A program made the translations under genes and the position numbers. From positions 1 to 48,840 of the forward strand of contig CAVPEV010000001.1 of the NCBI GenBank assembly GCA_963703555.1: a stretch of DNA of 48,840 nucleotides, given 5' to 3'. The notes below the pieces were generated by a model, which was given only the letters and a program-made list of their open reading frames with translations, was not told where the DNA came from and searched no databases. The DNA is from CAVPEV01 sp963703555 (lineage in GTDB: Bacteria; Actinomycetota; Actinomycetes; Actinomycetales; Cellulomonadaceae). Within the stretch, counting starts at the first letter, position 1. The number at the start of each line of letters is the position of its first letter. Positions 1 to 7,804 of this stretch are shown here, piece by piece.

Positions 1-90
1 CGCAACCCGGACGCGCGCCCGGCGCGGCCTGCCGCGAGCCGACGGACCGCCGCGCGGAGCCCGGTCGCGGACCGCGTCGGGGGCGCGACC

Positions 91-96
91 TAGGGT
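91..96 (+). promoter_or_regulatory. -10 element (TAGGGT) for a leaderless DUF3097 transcript
   Basis: TAGGGT fits the actinobacterial -10 pattern TANNNT and ends 7 nt before a GTG at 104. That spacing places the transcription start on the start codon, which is why I prefer GTG 104 over the in-frame GTG at 95. No convincing -35 is visible and bases 1-90 hold nothing else I recognise. Confidence 0.5.
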
Positions 97-103
97 GTGG
101 TGC

Positions 104-961
104 GTGCCGTCCGATCGCTACGGCCGCGACGTGCTCGCGGGTACCGGCCTGCCGCGCCGCGGCGTCCGGCCCTCGCGACCGCGAACGGCCGACCCCGGCC
201 TGGTCGTCGAGGAGGTCGAGACGGGCTGGGTCGGTGCCGTGCTGCGGGTGGAGAAGTCCGGCGGGCAGCACGTGGTGGTGCTCGAGGACCGCCACGGCCG
301 GACCCGCACCTTCCCACTCGGGCACGGCTTCTGGGTCGACGGCCAGCCGGTGCTGCTGCGACCGCCGGAGCCGCAGCGGCGGCCCCCGGCTCCGGTGCGC
401 ACCGCCTCCGGCTCTCGACCGGCACCCGCCGCCCCGGCCCGGGTGGCTCGCGCCAGTCGGATCTGGGTCGAGGGCCGTCACGATGCCGAGCTGGTGGAGA
501 AGGTCTGGGGCGACGACCTGCGCACCGCGGGCGTCGTCGTGGAACCGCTCGACGGGGTGGACCACCTCGCCGACACCCTGCGCCGGTTCGAGCCTGCGCC
601 CGACCGCCGCGTCGGGGTCCTGGTCGACCACCTCGTACCCGGCTCGAAGGAGTCGCGGCTCGCCGCCGAGGCCGTCCGGGCGGCGCCGCCCGGTACGGTC
701 CTGGTCCTCGGGCACCCGTTCGTCGACGTGTGGCAGGCCGTCCGACCCGAACGACTGGGCCTGACCGCCTGGCCGGTCGTGGACCGCAGCGTCGAGTGGA
801 AGCGCGGCGTCCTCGATGTCCTCGGCTGGCCGTCGGGGACCGCCGAGGACATCGGCCGCGGGTGGCAGCGGATCCTGCGGACGGTGCGCTCCTACAGCGA
901 CCTCGAACCCGCCCTGCTCGCCTGCGTCGAGGAGCTCATCGACTTCGTGACCGTGGGCTGA
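104..961 (+). CDS. DUF3097 family protein with TOPRIM-like segment
   Basis: A 285-residue cytoplasmic protein matching the actinobacterial DUF3097 family, whose function is not established. The N-terminus (RYGRDVLA) and the central block IWVEGRHDAELVEKVWGDDL are family-typical. The EGxxDAELVEK arrangement followed by GVLVDH resembles a TOPRIM fold (the Glu and DxD-like acidic positions of primases and RNase M5), so a nucleic-acid role is possible but inferred. An Ala/Pro-rich linker sits near residues 85-115. The start is GTG 104 because a -10 element ends 7 nt upstream, suggesting leaderless translation. It converges with the membrane-protein gene that ends at 992. Family assignment is fairly sure; function is unknown. 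Confidence 0.8.
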   Translation: MPSDRYGRDVLAGTGLPRRGVRPSRPRTADPGLVVEEVETGWVGAVLRVEKSGGQHVVVLEDRHGRTRTFPLGHGFWVDGQPVLLRPPEPQRRPPAPVRTASGSRPAPAAPARVARASRIWVEGRHDAELVEKVWGDDLRTAGVVVEPLDGVDHLADTLRRFEPAPDRRVGVLVDHLVPGSKESRLAAEAVRAAPPGTVLVLGHPFVDVWQAVRPERLGLTAWPVVDRSVEWKRGVLDVLGWPSGTAEDIGRGWQRILRTVRSYSDLEPALLACVEELIDFVTVG

Positions 962-991
962 CCGGGAGGCACCGTCGACCGGGCCGGACGG

Positions 992-1939
992 TCAGGCGGC
1001 GACAGGTTCGCCGAGCAGCCGCCGGTAGACGAAGGTTGTCGCGATGAGCCCCACCGGGAACGCCACCAGGGCGCCGATCCCGCAGAATGCCGAGCCCACG
1101 GCGTTCGCCACGTAGACCGCCAGGAACAGCAGCAGGACCGTCCCCACGTTCCGGTTCACCAGCTGGAAGCTCGCCCTGAGCGCCTCGACGGCGGGCAGGC
1201 CCTTGTCGAGCACGAAGAAGAGCGTGAACTGGGCGAAGAACGCGAAGACCAGACCCGGCAGGAAGAAGAGCAGGTACCCGACCGCCGTGAGGACGCCGAC
1301 GAGGAGGACCGCCACGACGACCTTGCCCACGTCGGTGAACCGGAAGAATGTCGCGAACTCGATGCGGTGCCCGTAGGTGATCTCCAGGGCGGCCCGGATG
1401 ACGCCGGCCTGCATGAACACCGCGAGGAACGCCATCACGGCGACGAGCAGCAGGCCCGTGAAGCCGGCCAGGGGCTGCAACCCTCCCGTGGTGTTGCCAT
1501 AGGCGTCGGTGGTCACCGTGCTGCCTGACGCCAGGATGACGAAGGCGATGAAGCTCAGCACCGCGAACACCACGGCGTATCCCAGCACCCCGAGGAGCAC
1601 CGTGCCGATGTTCTGGGTGAATTTGGTCCAGCCATAGTTGAACGCCTCGCCGACACCGACGGCCGACATGCCGCCCGGGCCGCCGTACGGGGTGGTGTAG
1701 GGCGAGCCGTAGGCGCCGGCAGGCGGCGGGTAGGCGCCTGCCGGGGGCGGGTAGGCGCCGGCAGGCGGCGGGTACGCGCCTGCCGGGGGCGGCGGGTATG
1801 CGCCTGCCGGGGGCGGCGGGTAGGCGCCCCCGGCCGCGTCCGGCGACGTGGGCGGCTCAGCGACCCATGCGCCGCCCGACACGGGTTCCGGCGTGTCGCC
1901 GTCGGGGCGCTGCGTCTCGTCGGGCGGGTTCTCGCTCAT
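992..1939 (-). CDS. Pro-rich-headed multi-pass membrane protein, unknown function
   Basis: A 315-residue protein. The first ~110 residues are hydrophilic and contain PPPAGAY-type tandem repeats. The rest carries about five or six hydrophobic helices, beginning around the segment GEAFNYGWTKFTQNIGTVLL. This layout (disordered Pro/Gly/Tyr head on a polytopic domain) is common in Actinobacteria for uncharacterised membrane proteins. I cannot name a transport or enzymatic function. The start is ATG 1939 because GGGAG lies 6-8 nt upstream; a longer open frame reaching 2071 lacks such a site. A 180-bp gap separates it from hemW upstream, so it probably has its own promoter. Confidence 0.75.
   Translation of the reverse strand: MSENPPDETQRPDGDTPEPVSGGAWVAEPPTSPDAAGGAYPPPPAGAYPPPPAGAYPPPAGAYPPPAGAYPPPAGAYGSPYTTPYGGPGGMSAVGVGEAFNYGWTKFTQNIGTVLLGVLGYAVVFAVLSFIAFVILASGSTVTTDAYGNTTGGLQPLAGFTGLLLVAVMAFLAVFMQAGVIRAALEITYGHRIEFATFFRFTDVGKVVVAVLLVGVLTAVGYLLFFLPGLVFAFFAQFTLFFVLDKGLPAVEALRASFQLVNRNVGTVLLLFLAVYVANAVGSAFCGIGALVAFPVGLIATTFVYRRLLGEPVAA
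1710..1829 (-). repeat. In-frame tandem repeats encoding PPPAGAY/PPPPAGAY
   Basis: Five consecutive units of 21 or 24 nt, near-identical at DNA level, encode GAYPPP(P)A repeats in the cytosolic or disordered head of the membrane protein. Unit length differs by one Pro codon, consistent with slippage. Copy number is likely to vary between strains. Confidence 0.8.
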
Positions 1940-2119
1940 CGATGTCTCCCTGCGCGTAGTGCGGCTGACGTGCCTGCCAGCCGGTCCCTGGACGACGCAA
2001 GCGAATCGACCGGGGCCCACCGTGTCAAGGCGGCGCGGAGGTGGATGGACGAGCGAGCACCGACCATCCACGCCCGCGCCCCGGGTGGCAGGCCCACCTT
2101 GCGACGCGGGCCCCGGGTC

Positions 2120-3358
2120 TCAGTCCGCGACCAGCGTGCGGACGACCGTGTCGGCGAGCAACCGACCGTGCCGGGTCAGCACCAGCCGGGCGCCGCTGCG
2201 GGCCAGCGCGGGCCCAGGCTCGACAAGGCCGTCCGCGATGAGCCCCGCCACGCGACCACGGGCCGGCGGGCCCAGCCGCGCCAGCGGAAGACCGTCGGCG
2301 ATCCTCACCCTGAGCAGGACGTCTTCCAGCGCCCGCGTCGCGTGGTCGAGCACTTCACGGCCGACGGCAGGGCTCTGGCCGGCGGCCAGCCGCTCGGCGT
2401 ACGGCCGGGGGTGGCGCACGTTCCACCACCGCACGCCGCCGACGTGGCTGTGCGCCCCGGGGCCGACGCCCCACCAGTCGTCACCTGTCCAGTAGGCGAG
2501 GTTGTGCCGGGACCGGTCCGCCGGCGTCCGGGCCCAGTTGCTCACCTCGTACCAGGACAGTCCGGCAGACGCCAGCAGGTCGTCGGCCAGCTCGTACTTC
2601 TCGGCCTGGTCGTCCTCGTCGGGCAGGGCCAGCTCACCACGGCGCACCCGAGCCGCCATCCTCGTCCCCGGCTCGACGACCAGGGCATATGCCGACAGGT
2701 GATCCACCCCGGTGTCCAGGGCGGCCTCGACGGAGGCTCGCCAGTCGGCGAGCGACTCCCCCGGTGTCCCGTAGATGAGGTCCAGGGACACCGCGAGCCC
2801 CGCGTCGCGGGCCCAGCGCACCACGTCCGGGACTCGAGCCGGGTCATGGGTGCGGTCCAGCGTCACCAGCACGTGCGGGACCGCCGACTGCATCCCGAAG
2901 GAGACCCGGGTGAACCCCGCCTCGGCGAGCGCCGCGAGGCTCGATGCGTCCACCGAGTCGGGGTTCGCCTCCGTGGTCACTTCGGCGCCGGGTACGAGTC
3001 CCCACGTGTCGCGCACCCCTGCGAGCATCGCCGCCAGGTCCGCGACCGGCAGCATCGTCGGGGTACCCCCGCCGACGAACACGGTCGACACCGGGCGGTC
3101 GCCGAGGCCGGCGTCGTCGAGCACCCGGCGAGCCAGCCCCACCTCGGCGAGCGCGGTCCGCGCATACGCCTCCTGCGAGGCACCACCGCCGAGCTCGGCC
3201 GCCGTGTAGGTGGTGAAGTCGCAGTAGCCGCAGCGGACCCGGCAGAACGGCACGTGCAGGTAGACCCCGAACGCGCGCTGGTCCGACCCGGCCCGCACCG
3301 AGGCGGGCAGCCGCCCGTCGGCAGGAGCCGGGTCACCGTCGGGCAGTGCAGGGCTCAT
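2120..3358 (-). CDS. hemW: HemW-type radical SAM heme chaperone
   Basis: A 412-residue radical SAM protein of the HemW (formerly HemN-like, YggW) family. HemW binds heme and a 4Fe-4S cluster and is thought to deliver heme; it is not a true coproporphyrinogen III oxidase. The N-terminal block YLHVPFCRVRCGYCDF contains the CxxxCxxC cluster motif, followed by VFVGGGTPTML, EANPDS and FGMQS blocks. The C-terminal HemN_C region (NLAYWTGDDWWGVGPGAHSH) is present. The ATG at 3358 lies 4 nt downstream of the lepA stop, so the two are almost certainly co-transcribed; lepA-hemW linkage is conserved in Actinobacteria. Nothing is missing relative to family length. Confidence 0.92.
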   Translation of the reverse strand: MSPALPDGDPAPADGRLPASVRAGSDQRAFGVYLHVPFCRVRCGYCDFTTYTAAELGGGASQEAYARTALAEVGLARRVLDDAGLGDRPVSTVFVGGGTPTMLPVADLAAMLAGVRDTWGLVPGAEVTTEANPDSVDASSLAALAEAGFTRVSFGMQSAVPHVLVTLDRTHDPARVPDVVRWARDAGLAVSLDLIYGTPGESLADWRASVEAALDTGVDHLSAYALVVEPGTRMAARVRRGELALPDEDDQAEKYELADDLLASAGLSWYEVSNWARTPADRSRHNLAYWTGDDWWGVGPGAHSHVGGVRWWNVRHPRPYAERLAAGQSPAVGREVLDHATRALEDVLLRVRIADGLPLARLGPPARGRVAGLIADGLVEPGPALARSGARLVLTRHGRLLADTVVRTLVAD

Positions 3359-3362
3359 GAGC

Positions 3363-5252
3363 TCACCGGTGCCGGCCGTCCTTGGCGTCCCGGGCGTCCT
3401 TGCCGCCCGCGGCCTCGGAGGACAGCGCCGCGATGAAGGCCTCCTGCGGCACCTCGACCCGACCGATCGTCTTCATCCGCTTCTTACCCTCCTTCTGCTT
3501 CTCCAGGAGCTTGCGCTTGCGGGTGATGTCGCCTCCGTAGCACTTCGCCAGCACGTCCTTGCGCATGGCCCGGATCGTCTCCCGGGCGATCACCCGGGAG
3601 CCCACCGCCGCCTGGATGGGCACCTCGAACTGCTGACGCGGGATGAGCTCCTTGAGCTTGGCGGTCATGGCCACGCCGTAGGCGTAGGCCTTGTCCGTGT
3701 GCACGATCGAGCTGAACGCGTCGACCTGCTCCCCCTGCAGGAGCACGTCGACCTTGACCAGGTCGGCCGCCTGGTCGCCGGCCGGCTCGTAGTCCAGCGA
3801 GCCGTAGCCCCGCGTCCGTGACTTCAGGGCGTCGAAGAAGTCGAAGACGATCTCGGCCAACGGAAGCATGTACCGCAGCTCGATGCGGTCCTCGGACAGG
3901 TAGTCCATGCCCAGCAGGTCGCCGCGCCGGGTCTGGCACAGCTCCATGATCGCGCCCACGTACTCGCTGGGCGCAAGGATCGTGGCCCGGACGATCGGCT
4001 CACGCACCGCACGCACCTTCCCGGCCGGGAACTCGCTGGGGTTGGTCACCCGCACCTGGGTGCCGTCCTCCATCGTCACCTCGTACTGGACGCTCGGCGC
4101 CGTCGAGATCAGGTCGAGGTCGAACTCCCGCTCGAGCCGTTCACGGACGATCTCCAGGTGCAGCAGGCCGAGAAATCCGACCCGGAAGCCGAAGCCGAGC
4201 GCGACCGAGGTCTCCGGTTCATAGACCAGGGCGGCGTCGTTGAGCTTGAGCTTGTCGAGCGCGTCCCGCAGTGCGGGGTAGTCCGACCCGTCGATGGGGT
4301 ACAGGCCCGAGTAGACCATCGGCCGAGGGTCCCGATAGCCAGCCAGCGCGTGCCGGGCCGGCCGGGAAGCGCCCGTCACCGTGTCACCGACCCGCGAGTG
4401 GCGAACGTCCTTGACCCCGGTGATGAGGTAACCGACCTCGCCGACCCCCAGTCCGGCGGTCGGCACCGGCTCCGGGGAGATCACCCCGATCTCCAGCAGC
4501 TCGTGCCGCGCCTGGGTGGACAGCATGAGGATCTGCTCGCGCGCGGTCAGGCCGCCGTCGACGACCCGCACGTACGTGACGACCCCGCGGTACGTGTCGT
4601 AGACCGAGTCGAAGATCATCGCCCGCGCCGGCGCCGCGGGGTCTCCGACCGGGGCGGGCACCACCTCGACGATGCGGTCCAGCAGCTCGCGCACACCCGC
4701 ACCGGTCTTGCCGGACACCCGCAGGCAGTCCGCCGGGTCGACCCCGATGAGCCGGGCGAGCTCGTCTGCGTAGCGGTCCGGCTGCGCCGCGGGCAGGTCG
4801 ATCTTGTTGAGCACCGGGACGATCGTCAGGTCGTTCTCCAGTGCGAGGTACAAGTTCGCCAGCGTCTGCGCCTCGATCCCCTGCGTGGCGTCGACGACGA
4901 GGACGGCCCCTTCGCTCGCCGCCAGCGAGCGGGACACCTCGTAGGTGAAGTCGACGTGCCCGGGCGTGTCGATCAGGTTCAACGCGTACGGCGTCCCGTC
5001 GACCTCCCAGGGCATGCGCACGGCCTGCGACTTGATGGTGATGCCACGCTCGCGCTCGATGTCCATCCGGTCCAGGTACTGCGCACGCATCGCCCGAGCG
5101 TCCACCACCCCGGTGAGCTGCAGCATGCGGTCGGCGAGCGTCGACTTACCGTGGTCGATGTGCGCGATGATGCAGAAGTTGCGCAACAGCTCCGGCGGGG
5201 TCGCGGCAGGCTGGATCCGCGCCAGAGCGGCAGAGCCGGGGATCGGGGACAC
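3363..5252 (-). CDS. lepA: Elongation factor 4 (LepA)
   Basis: A 629-residue translational GTPase that acts on stalled or mistranslocated 70S ribosomes. Visible GTPase motifs are AHIDHGKST (P-loop, residues 30-38), RERGITIK (switch I), DTPGHVDF (G3) and NKIDLP (G4). The C-terminal LepA block (VAMTAKLKELIPRQQFEVPIQA and RKRKLLEKQKEGKKRMK) ends the protein, with a short tail after it. I chose GTG 5252 because GAGGG stands about 5 nt before it and because family members start shortly before the P-loop; the open frame runs much further upstream without coding character. It is first in a lepA-hemW operon and divergent from rpsT. Confidence 0.95.
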   Translation of the reverse strand: MSPIPGSAALARIQPAATPPELLRNFCIIAHIDHGKSTLADRMLQLTGVVDARAMRAQYLDRMDIERERGITIKSQAVRMPWEVDGTPYALNLIDTPGHVDFTYEVSRSLAASEGAVLVVDATQGIEAQTLANLYLALENDLTIVPVLNKIDLPAAQPDRYADELARLIGVDPADCLRVSGKTGAGVRELLDRIVEVVPAPVGDPAAPARAMIFDSVYDTYRGVVTYVRVVDGGLTAREQILMLSTQARHELLEIGVISPEPVPTAGLGVGEVGYLITGVKDVRHSRVGDTVTGASRPARHALAGYRDPRPMVYSGLYPIDGSDYPALRDALDKLKLNDAALVYEPETSVALGFGFRVGFLGLLHLEIVRERLEREFDLDLISTAPSVQYEVTMEDGTQVRVTNPSEFPAGKVRAVREPIVRATILAPSEYVGAIMELCQTRRGDLLGMDYLSEDRIELRYMLPLAEIVFDFFDALKSRTRGYGSLDYEPAGDQAADLVKVDVLLQGEQVDAFSSIVHTDKAYAYGVAMTAKLKELIPRQQFEVPIQAAVGSRVIARETIRAMRKDVLAKCYGGDITRKRKLLEKQKEGKKRMKTIGRVEVPQEAFIAALSSEAAGGKDARDAKDGRHR

Positions 5253-5510
5253 ATGCTCCCTCAGGGGTGGGACGGTGCGACCAGACCGCCCTATCGTCCC
5301 ATGGGCGGGATCGACCACTGGCACCGCAGCCGTGGCGCCTGGGCCGCGTGCTCGCAGTCCTGCTACCATCGACAGCCGTGTGTCTGCCCGGGTCGGCGGG
5401 CACACGTCCAGGTCCTTCGCGCAGGCGCTCCCCACGCCGCAGTCCCGGGTCGGACGCGTCCTCCAGACCTGTCCCCTTTCGCTCCGGCGAACACATGAGA
5501 GAGTCAACAC
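5253..5510 (+). promoter_or_regulatory. lepA/rpsT divergent intergenic region with possible rpsT leader hairpin
   Basis: This 258-bp region separates two divergent translation genes. A weak -10 candidate TACCAT is at 5364-5369 on the + strand. Just after it, CGTGTG (from 5377) can pair with CACACG (ending 5406), with partly complementary G/C runs inside. If transcription starts near 5376 the rpsT leader would be ~135 nt, long enough for leader-based control, but the sequence does not prove this. Confidence 0.3.
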
Positions 5511-5771
5511 GTGGCAAACATCAAGTCCCAGATCAAGCGCGTCGGCACCAACGAGAAGGCGCGCCTGCGCAACAAGGCTGTCAAGTCGGAGCTCAAGACG
5601 TACGTCCGCCGGGTGCGCGAGGCGGTGGCCGGCGCAGACCAGGACCAGGCCACCACGGCGCTGGCGGCAGCCTCGCGCAAGCTGGACAAGGCCGTGAGCA
5701 AGGGTGTGATCCACGCCAACCAGGCGGCGAACCGGAAGTCGTCGCTGGCGAAGGTCGTCAGCTCCCTCTGA
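5511..5771 (+). CDS. rpsT: 30S ribosomal protein S20
   Basis: An 86-residue, Lys/Arg/Ala-rich protein of usual S20 length that binds 16S rRNA during early 30S assembly. The start MANIKSQIKR and the region RNKAVKSELKTYVRRV are diagnostic, as is the C-terminal HANQAANRKSSLAK. It begins with GTG; a purine run (GAGAGAG) lies upstream. It is divergent from lepA and ends ahead of a strong hairpin at 5886-5923. Confidence 0.97.
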   Translation: MANIKSQIKRVGTNEKARLRNKAVKSELKTYVRRVREAVAGADQDQATTALAAASRKLDKAVSKGVIHANQAANRKSSLAKVVSSL

Positions 5772-5885
5772 GCGGCGGCCTCCGCTCCCCGAGACGCAGG
5801 CGCCTGGCCCCCGGGCCACCGTCCCCCCTGCGGGCTGAGCCGAGCCGCACCGGCCGAACAGATCTCGGTGCACGCGTCGCACATG

Positions 5886-5923
5886 CCGGAGGCGCCATCC
5901 CCCCGCGGGGATGGCGCCTCCGG
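5886..5923. terminator. Perfect 17-bp stem, probable bidirectional terminator
   Basis: The left arm 5886-5902 and right arm 5907-5923 are exact reverse complements around a 4-nt CCGC loop. It lies between the convergent rpsT (+) and the XRE-TPR regulator (-), so it could serve both. There is no strong U-tract, which is common in high-GC actinobacteria. Bases 5772-5885 hold nothing else I recognise. Confidence 0.85.
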
Positions 5924-5946
5924 TGTCTCCTTCCGACCCCGTCCGG

Positions 5947-7281
5947 TCAGTACACGACCGGACGCCGGGCCCAGGCCTCCCCCAGCGCGGCCGGGACCGA
6001 GGGCCGGAAGCCCGCCTCACGCAGCGCGCGGTCGAAGGCCTCGGCCGCCTGGGACACGTCGCCGCGTCCCAGGAACCGGTCCCCCAGCTCTCGCCACGCC
6101 GCGGCCGACTGCCGCGAGGCGGACATCATCCCGAGCATGTCCGCGGCGGCGCGGTACGACTCGGCAGAACCAGCGACGTCACCCTGGGCGTACTGCGCAT
6201 CGCCCAGAGCCAGCAGTGCGGTGCACGTCTCCAGGCGAGGTGCATCGCCGAGCCGATCGATCGCCTCGCTCGCGCTGCGTCGCGCCCCCGCGGGGTCACC
6301 TACCAACAGGGTGGCCCGCGAGCGTTCGACGTCCACCCGGGCCAGCTCGACCTCGGATCCGCCAGCCACCAGCCCGGGCAGAGCCAGGTCGAGCTGCTCG
6401 AGGGCCGCCGCGGGCTCCGGCGGCTCGCTGCGCAGCAGCAGCCAGGCGTAGTTCAGGTGCAGGCGCGGGATGTCCCGACCGGGATCACCCTCACCGAGCA
6501 GGGCGAGCGCGCGCTGGGTGCACCGCCGTGCGAGCTCGTAGTCACCACGCCGCTCGGCGACCAGAGCCGCGTTCCAGTAGACGCTGCCCCGGCCACGCGG
6601 GGTGCCGTGGGCATCCGCCTCACGGACCAGCTCGGCGGCGCGGTGCGTCGCATAGAGCAGGTCACCGCGCTCCACGTAGGCCCACAGCAGCGTCGACGCC
6701 AGCCGCAGGTGCTCGTCCGTCCCGATGAGGCCGGCCGACTCCACCTCGTCGAGGGTCCGTTCACCGACCTCGATCGCCCGATGCAGGTCCCCCGCCTCCA
6801 GGTAGTCGGCGACCAGCAGCATGGCCACCGTCGCCGCGTCGAGGAGGTGCTCGGCCGCCCGCGCCTCGTCGAGCAGGGGCTCGAGGATGGCCACGGACTG
6901 CTCCAGTTCCCCGATGAGCTCGTGGGCCTGCGCCGTCGCGAGCTGGACCTCGTGCCGGAGGGCGGCGGTCACACCGTCCGTGCCGAGGTTCTCCAGACGG
7001 TCGAGCGCAGCGGCGGCGTCCCCCGTCGTCAGGTCGAGGCGGGCGTAGTCAAGTCCGAGGCGCACGCGCGCCTCGGACGGCGCATCCGCACCGTGCCGGA
7101 GGTAGTCAACCGTGGAGCCGACCCGGGCGGCGATCACTGCGAGGACGGCATCCGTGGGCTCGCGTCGGCCCGATTCGATGAGCGAGAGGTAGCTCGGGGA
7201 GAACGCGTCGCCCGCGAGCGCGGTCTGCGACATGCCGGCCGCCAGCCGGGCCTCCCGCACGCGGTCGGCGATCGTGGTCAT
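5947..7281 (-). CDS. XRE-family HTH regulator with long TPR-like C-terminus
   Basis: A 444-residue protein. Residues ~1-62 are an XRE/Cro-type helix-turn-helix (REARLAAGMSQTALAG and SYLSLIESGRREPT are the helix blocks). The remaining ~380 residues are Ala/Leu/Arg-rich helical pairs of TPR type, for example RGSVYWNAALVAERRGDYEL and ARRCTQRALALLGEGD. This is the architecture of RRNPP-type regulators (Rgg, PlcR, AimR), which bind secreted peptides through the TPR part; similar proteins also exist without peptide ligands. ATG 7281 is chosen because GAGAGG lies 9 nt upstream; a GTG at 7290 sits directly on that site. A short secreted-peptide gene lies 154 bp upstream in the same direction. Its DNA target is not known but see the palindromes at 7603 and 7786. 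Confidence 0.85.
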   Translation of the reverse strand: MTTIADRVREARLAAGMSQTALAGDAFSPSYLSLIESGRREPTDAVLAVIAARVGSTVDYLRHGADAPSEARVRLGLDYARLDLTTGDAAAALDRLENLGTDGVTAALRHEVQLATAQAHELIGELEQSVAILEPLLDEARAAEHLLDAATVAMLLVADYLEAGDLHRAIEVGERTLDEVESAGLIGTDEHLRLASTLLWAYVERGDLLYATHRAAELVREADAHGTPRGRGSVYWNAALVAERRGDYELARRCTQRALALLGEGDPGRDIPRLHLNYAWLLLRSEPPEPAAALEQLDLALPGLVAGGSEVELARVDVERSRATLLVGDPAGARRSASEAIDRLGDAPRLETCTALLALGDAQYAQGDVAGSAESYRAAADMLGMMSASRQSAAAWRELGDRFLGRGDVSQAAEAFDRALREAGFRPSVPAALGEAWARRPVVY

Positions 7282-7435
7282 GGTCGTCACCCTCTCAGTG
7301 ACTGGAGTGGTCGCTCCCAGAACCAGGAACGAGGCGAAGTACAGCCCGCATCGGCGGTGCCGCTGCCACCAGGCGCCGGGCGGGCAACAGCCCGCACCGT
7401 GTCAGTTTGCACGGCAGAGCACCCGGGGTGCGCCG

Positions 7436-7570
7436 TCAGAGCGCCGAGCGGCAGCACCCGGTCGGGCCCGCGACGGTGGAGGAGGTGTCGGCGGAAGCAG
7501 CTGACGCCGCACCGAGAGCCAGAGCGGCGGCGGCGGCCAGCGCGGCAGCGGTCTTGAGGATGCGCTTCAT
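7436..7570 (-). CDS. 44-residue secreted peptide with Cys-Cys core
   Basis: A short gene with every hallmark of being real: GGAG 7 nt before ATG 7570, a Lys/Arg start (MKRILK), a long Ala/Leu hydrophobic core, and an AXA signal-peptidase site (AASA, residues 24-27). Predicted processing leaves about 17 residues, DTSSTVAGPTGCCRSAL. The adjacent cysteines and small size suggest a signalling or otherwise bioactive peptide rather than an enzyme. It precedes the XRE-TPR regulator gene in the same orientation. A small GCACC/GGTGC hairpin (7418-7430) follows its stop. I recognise no named family; a peptide-pheromone role is inference from context. Confidence 0.7.
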   Translation of the reverse strand: MKRILKTAAALAAAAALALGAASAASADTSSTVAGPTGCCRSAL

Positions 7571-7602
7571 GGGGAAACTCCAGTCATCCAGTCCCGACAA
7601 CA

Positions 7603-7621
7603 TGTCAACGACAGCATGACA
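7603..7621. promoter_or_regulatory. Inverted repeat A, TGTCA-N9-TGACA, upstream of the peptide gene
   Basis: The arms 7603-7607 and 7617-7621 are perfect reverse complements spaced by 9 nt. On the minus strand the repeat overlaps TTGACA (7608-7603), a perfect -35 hexamer facing the peptide gene; the matching -10 is not clear. The geometry suits a dimeric HTH regulator. The same repeat with the same spacer length recurs at 7786-7804. Confidence 0.55.
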
Positions 7622-7785
7622 GGTTCCGCCCGGATGCGGTAGACCCAGGGCCGCCGGACCGTCTGCGCGCCCCGGTCCACGCGTCCGGGTGTACGCGGCC
7701 TCGTCCACGCGGCCTCGTCGACGCGGCCGCGACGAGCCGCAGCACGTCGTCTGCCGGAACCCTGGGCATCTGTGCGCAGATGTGT

Positions 7786-7804
7786 TGTCATTGATGTCGT
7801 GACA
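7786..7804. promoter_or_regulatory. Inverted repeat B, TGTCA-N9-TGACA, at the EAL gene start
   Basis: The arms 7786-7790 and 7800-7804 are identical in sequence and spacing to repeat A. The right arm overlaps the proposed GTG start (7799) of the first EAL gene, so binding here would block initiation of transcription if the message is leaderless. The AT-rich arms stand out against surroundings of very high GC. Confidence 0.55.

Noticed and set aside
1710..1829. Tandem repeats that could suggest a CRISPR or VNTR element
   Set aside because: Units are in frame within a gene, encode PPPAGAY and have no spacers.
7291..7435. A third TGTCA-N9-TGACA operator ahead of the XRE-TPR gene
   Set aside because: Only a half-site TGTCA (7400-7404) is present; the expected second arm reads GCAGA.
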